From: Baekduia alba
GTDB lineage: Bacteria; Actinomycetota; Thermoleophilia; Solirubrobacterales; Solirubrobacteraceae
Reading direction: 5' to 3'
Assembly: GCF_028416635.1 (NCBI RefSeq)
Contig: NZ_CP114013.1
Location: 930,001-994,000, forward strand
Length of the DNA stretch: 64,000 bases
Positions within the stretch are counted from its first letter, which is position 1. The number at the start of each line of letters is the position of its first letter. The notes beneath the pieces were generated by a model that ran no database searches, was not told the origin of the DNA, and saw only the letters and a program-made list of their open reading frames with translations. The translations under genes and the position numbers were made by a program. This document shows positions 63,251 to 64,000 of this stretch, in pieces.

Positions 63251-63519
63251 CTGGCGCCGAACCCCGCAAAGCACGCCACGGGATGCTGTTCCGCGTCCCG
63301 GTCACGTCCAGCGACGGCGTCAAAACGGCGGTCACGTTCCAGATCGACGGGCACCGGAAGTGGGCGATGTCCTACGTACTCAACGACATCGCGCGGAATC
63401 TCCGCCTTGAACGGGACCAGGTAGTCCAGGTGATGAGCGACTGGACGCACGACGACCTCCTGACCCACCTCGGGCAGTTCACGGCCGCCGACCTTCGCCC
63501 GTCGGCACTGCGCCGCTAG
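63199..63519 (+). CDS. Hypothetical protein, 106 residues
   Basis: Starts at GTG 63199, inside the 3' end of the preceding gene. The protein MVPQVLTADLIAAATRLAGA then GMLFRVPVTSSDGVKTAVTF and HRKWAMSYVLNDIARNLRLE has a helix-beta-beta-helix look reminiscent of small dsRNA-like or HicA-like folds, but lacks the HicA Gly-Ser-His active site. Translation is probably coupled to the upstream gene. Function unknown. Confidence 0.6.
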   Translation: MVPQVLTADLIAAATRLAGAEPRKARHGMLFRVPVTSSDGVKTAVTFQIDGHRKWAMSYVLNDIARNLRLERDQVVQVMSDWTHDDLLTHLGQFTAADLRPSALRR

Positions 63520-63595
63520 GCCCGGCCTCACCTACAACTTCATGCAGCACCTCAGCGCCCCGTCGGCTACGTGCCGGCGGGGCGCTTCGTACGTT

Positions 63596-64000
63596 CTAGC
63601 GGTGCTGGGCTCGACGCTCCGCCAGCAGCCTGGCGTACCGCCTCGTGCCCTCAAATCGATCTACGGCCCGCGCGGCGACGGCCTGCCCGCTTGCGGCGCA
63701 GTTCGCATACACCGTCTGGCTGTAGGTCGACGTGTTGCCGTAGGTGTCGACGCCCGCGCTCCACGTGCCTCCGACGCCATCGCTGAGGAACGCGAAGCCG
63801 ACGACGCCGAAGCCTCCGGATACGACGCTTTGGCCGGCGGGACACGCGACCGAAATCAGCTGTACCTGGTCGGGGCCGATCGCCACGGTGTTTGAGACGT
63901 GCGTGAGACGACTGACCGCGGCGGGGCCTGCCGGACCGGCGGGTCCTGCGGCGCCGGGGAGGCCGATGCCGTCGGTGCCGTCGTGTCCGGGGTCGCCTTC
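63596..64000 (-). CDS. Collagen-like repeat protein, C-terminal part
   Basis: The frame runs in from the window edge as EGDPGHDGTDGIGLPGAAGP then AGPAGPAA (Gly-x-y triplets) and continues VSNTVAIGPDQVQLISVACP, VVSGGFGVVGFAFLSDGVGG and VYANCAASGQAVAARAVDRF, to the stop at 63596. It is a collagen-triplet domain followed by a C-terminal beta-rich domain with two Cys, a layout common in actinobacterial exported proteins. The N-terminus lies beyond the window. An internal ATG at 63886 is not the start. Confidence 0.72.
   Translation of the reverse strand, partial: EGDPGHDGTDGIGLPGAAGPAGPAGPAAVSRLTHVSNTVAIGPDQVQLISVACPAGQSVVSGGFGVVGFAFLSDGVGGTWSAGVDTYGNTSTYSQTVYANCAASGQAVAARAVDRFEGTRRYARLLAERRAQHR

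Noticed and set aside
63199-63519. HicA toxin
   Set aside because: Size and fold impression fit, but the Gly-x-His-active site and the C-terminal beta pattern are missing.

Overview
The window is very GC-rich double-stranded DNA with dense, often overlapping genes, GTG/TTG starts and GC-saturated third codon positions. Together with the gene set (mycobacterial-style regulators, MecA_N-type penicillin-binding protein, arsenic methylation operon, many GntR/TetR/PucR regulators) this points to an actinobacterium, most likely Thermoleophilia/Solirubrobacterales; that placement is inference from style and gene content.

Layout. 1-24.3 kb looks like ordinary chromosome: the tail of a dihydrolipoyl dehydrogenase, a class III cyclase, a frameshifted SulP STAS remnant, an acyltransferase-3/SGNH protein, a two-component pair, a GGDEF protein, an Entner-Doudoroff pair (edd/eda) with a TetR regulator and twin palindromic operators, gamma-glutamyltransferase, a LysR/class A beta-lactamase pair next to a divergent penicillin-binding protein, and a secreted M28 peptidase. 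Several broken genes (SulP, SGNH lipase, HD hydrolase, SDR) sit between intact ones. 24.3-33.6 kb holds a 0.7 kb gene-poor stretch ending in a structured leader, an Orn/Lys/Arg-decarboxylase-like PLP enzyme, an MFS-type permease, an unknown protein, and then a PucR regulator, amidase and APC permease. 35.0-37.3 kb is a compact arsenic operon, arsR-arsM-micro-ORF-aqpS-arsC.

From 37.4 kb the architecture changes. A 45-bp sequence that is the 3' half of a tRNA-Val(CAC) gene (anticodon loop to acceptor end, minus strand) occurs three times, at 37.42, 49.12 and 62.31 kb, each with a GC hairpin beside it. No copy has a tRNA 5' half. I read these as attachment-site scars of tandem integrative elements; an integrase remnant lies just right of the second copy. 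By polarity, the intact tRNA should lie right of the window.

The first element (37.5-49.1 kb) carries a GntR-regulated catabolic cluster: a ribose-type ABC importer, flavin reductase, carbon-nitrogen hydrolase, DUF2848 protein, HpaB-type flavin monooxygenase, peroxiredoxin, muconolactone-isomerase-like protein, SnoaL protein, alpha/beta hydrolase and cupin. The second (49.1-62.3 kb) carries a second GntR-led cluster: PuuE-like deacetylase-fold hydrolase, aspartate-dehydrogenase-like protein, an SDR lacking the usual Tyr-x3-Lys, RraA-like aldolase, a 53-residue AtzG/GatC-like protein fused by overlaps to an amidase, and a ribose-type ABC importer with two permeases. Both look like complete import-plus-degradation modules for small, probably nitrogen-containing ring compounds; the substrates are not evident. 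The right ends are debris of truncated genes. The start of a third element holds two unknown overlapping small genes and the 3' part of a collagen-like protein running off the edge.
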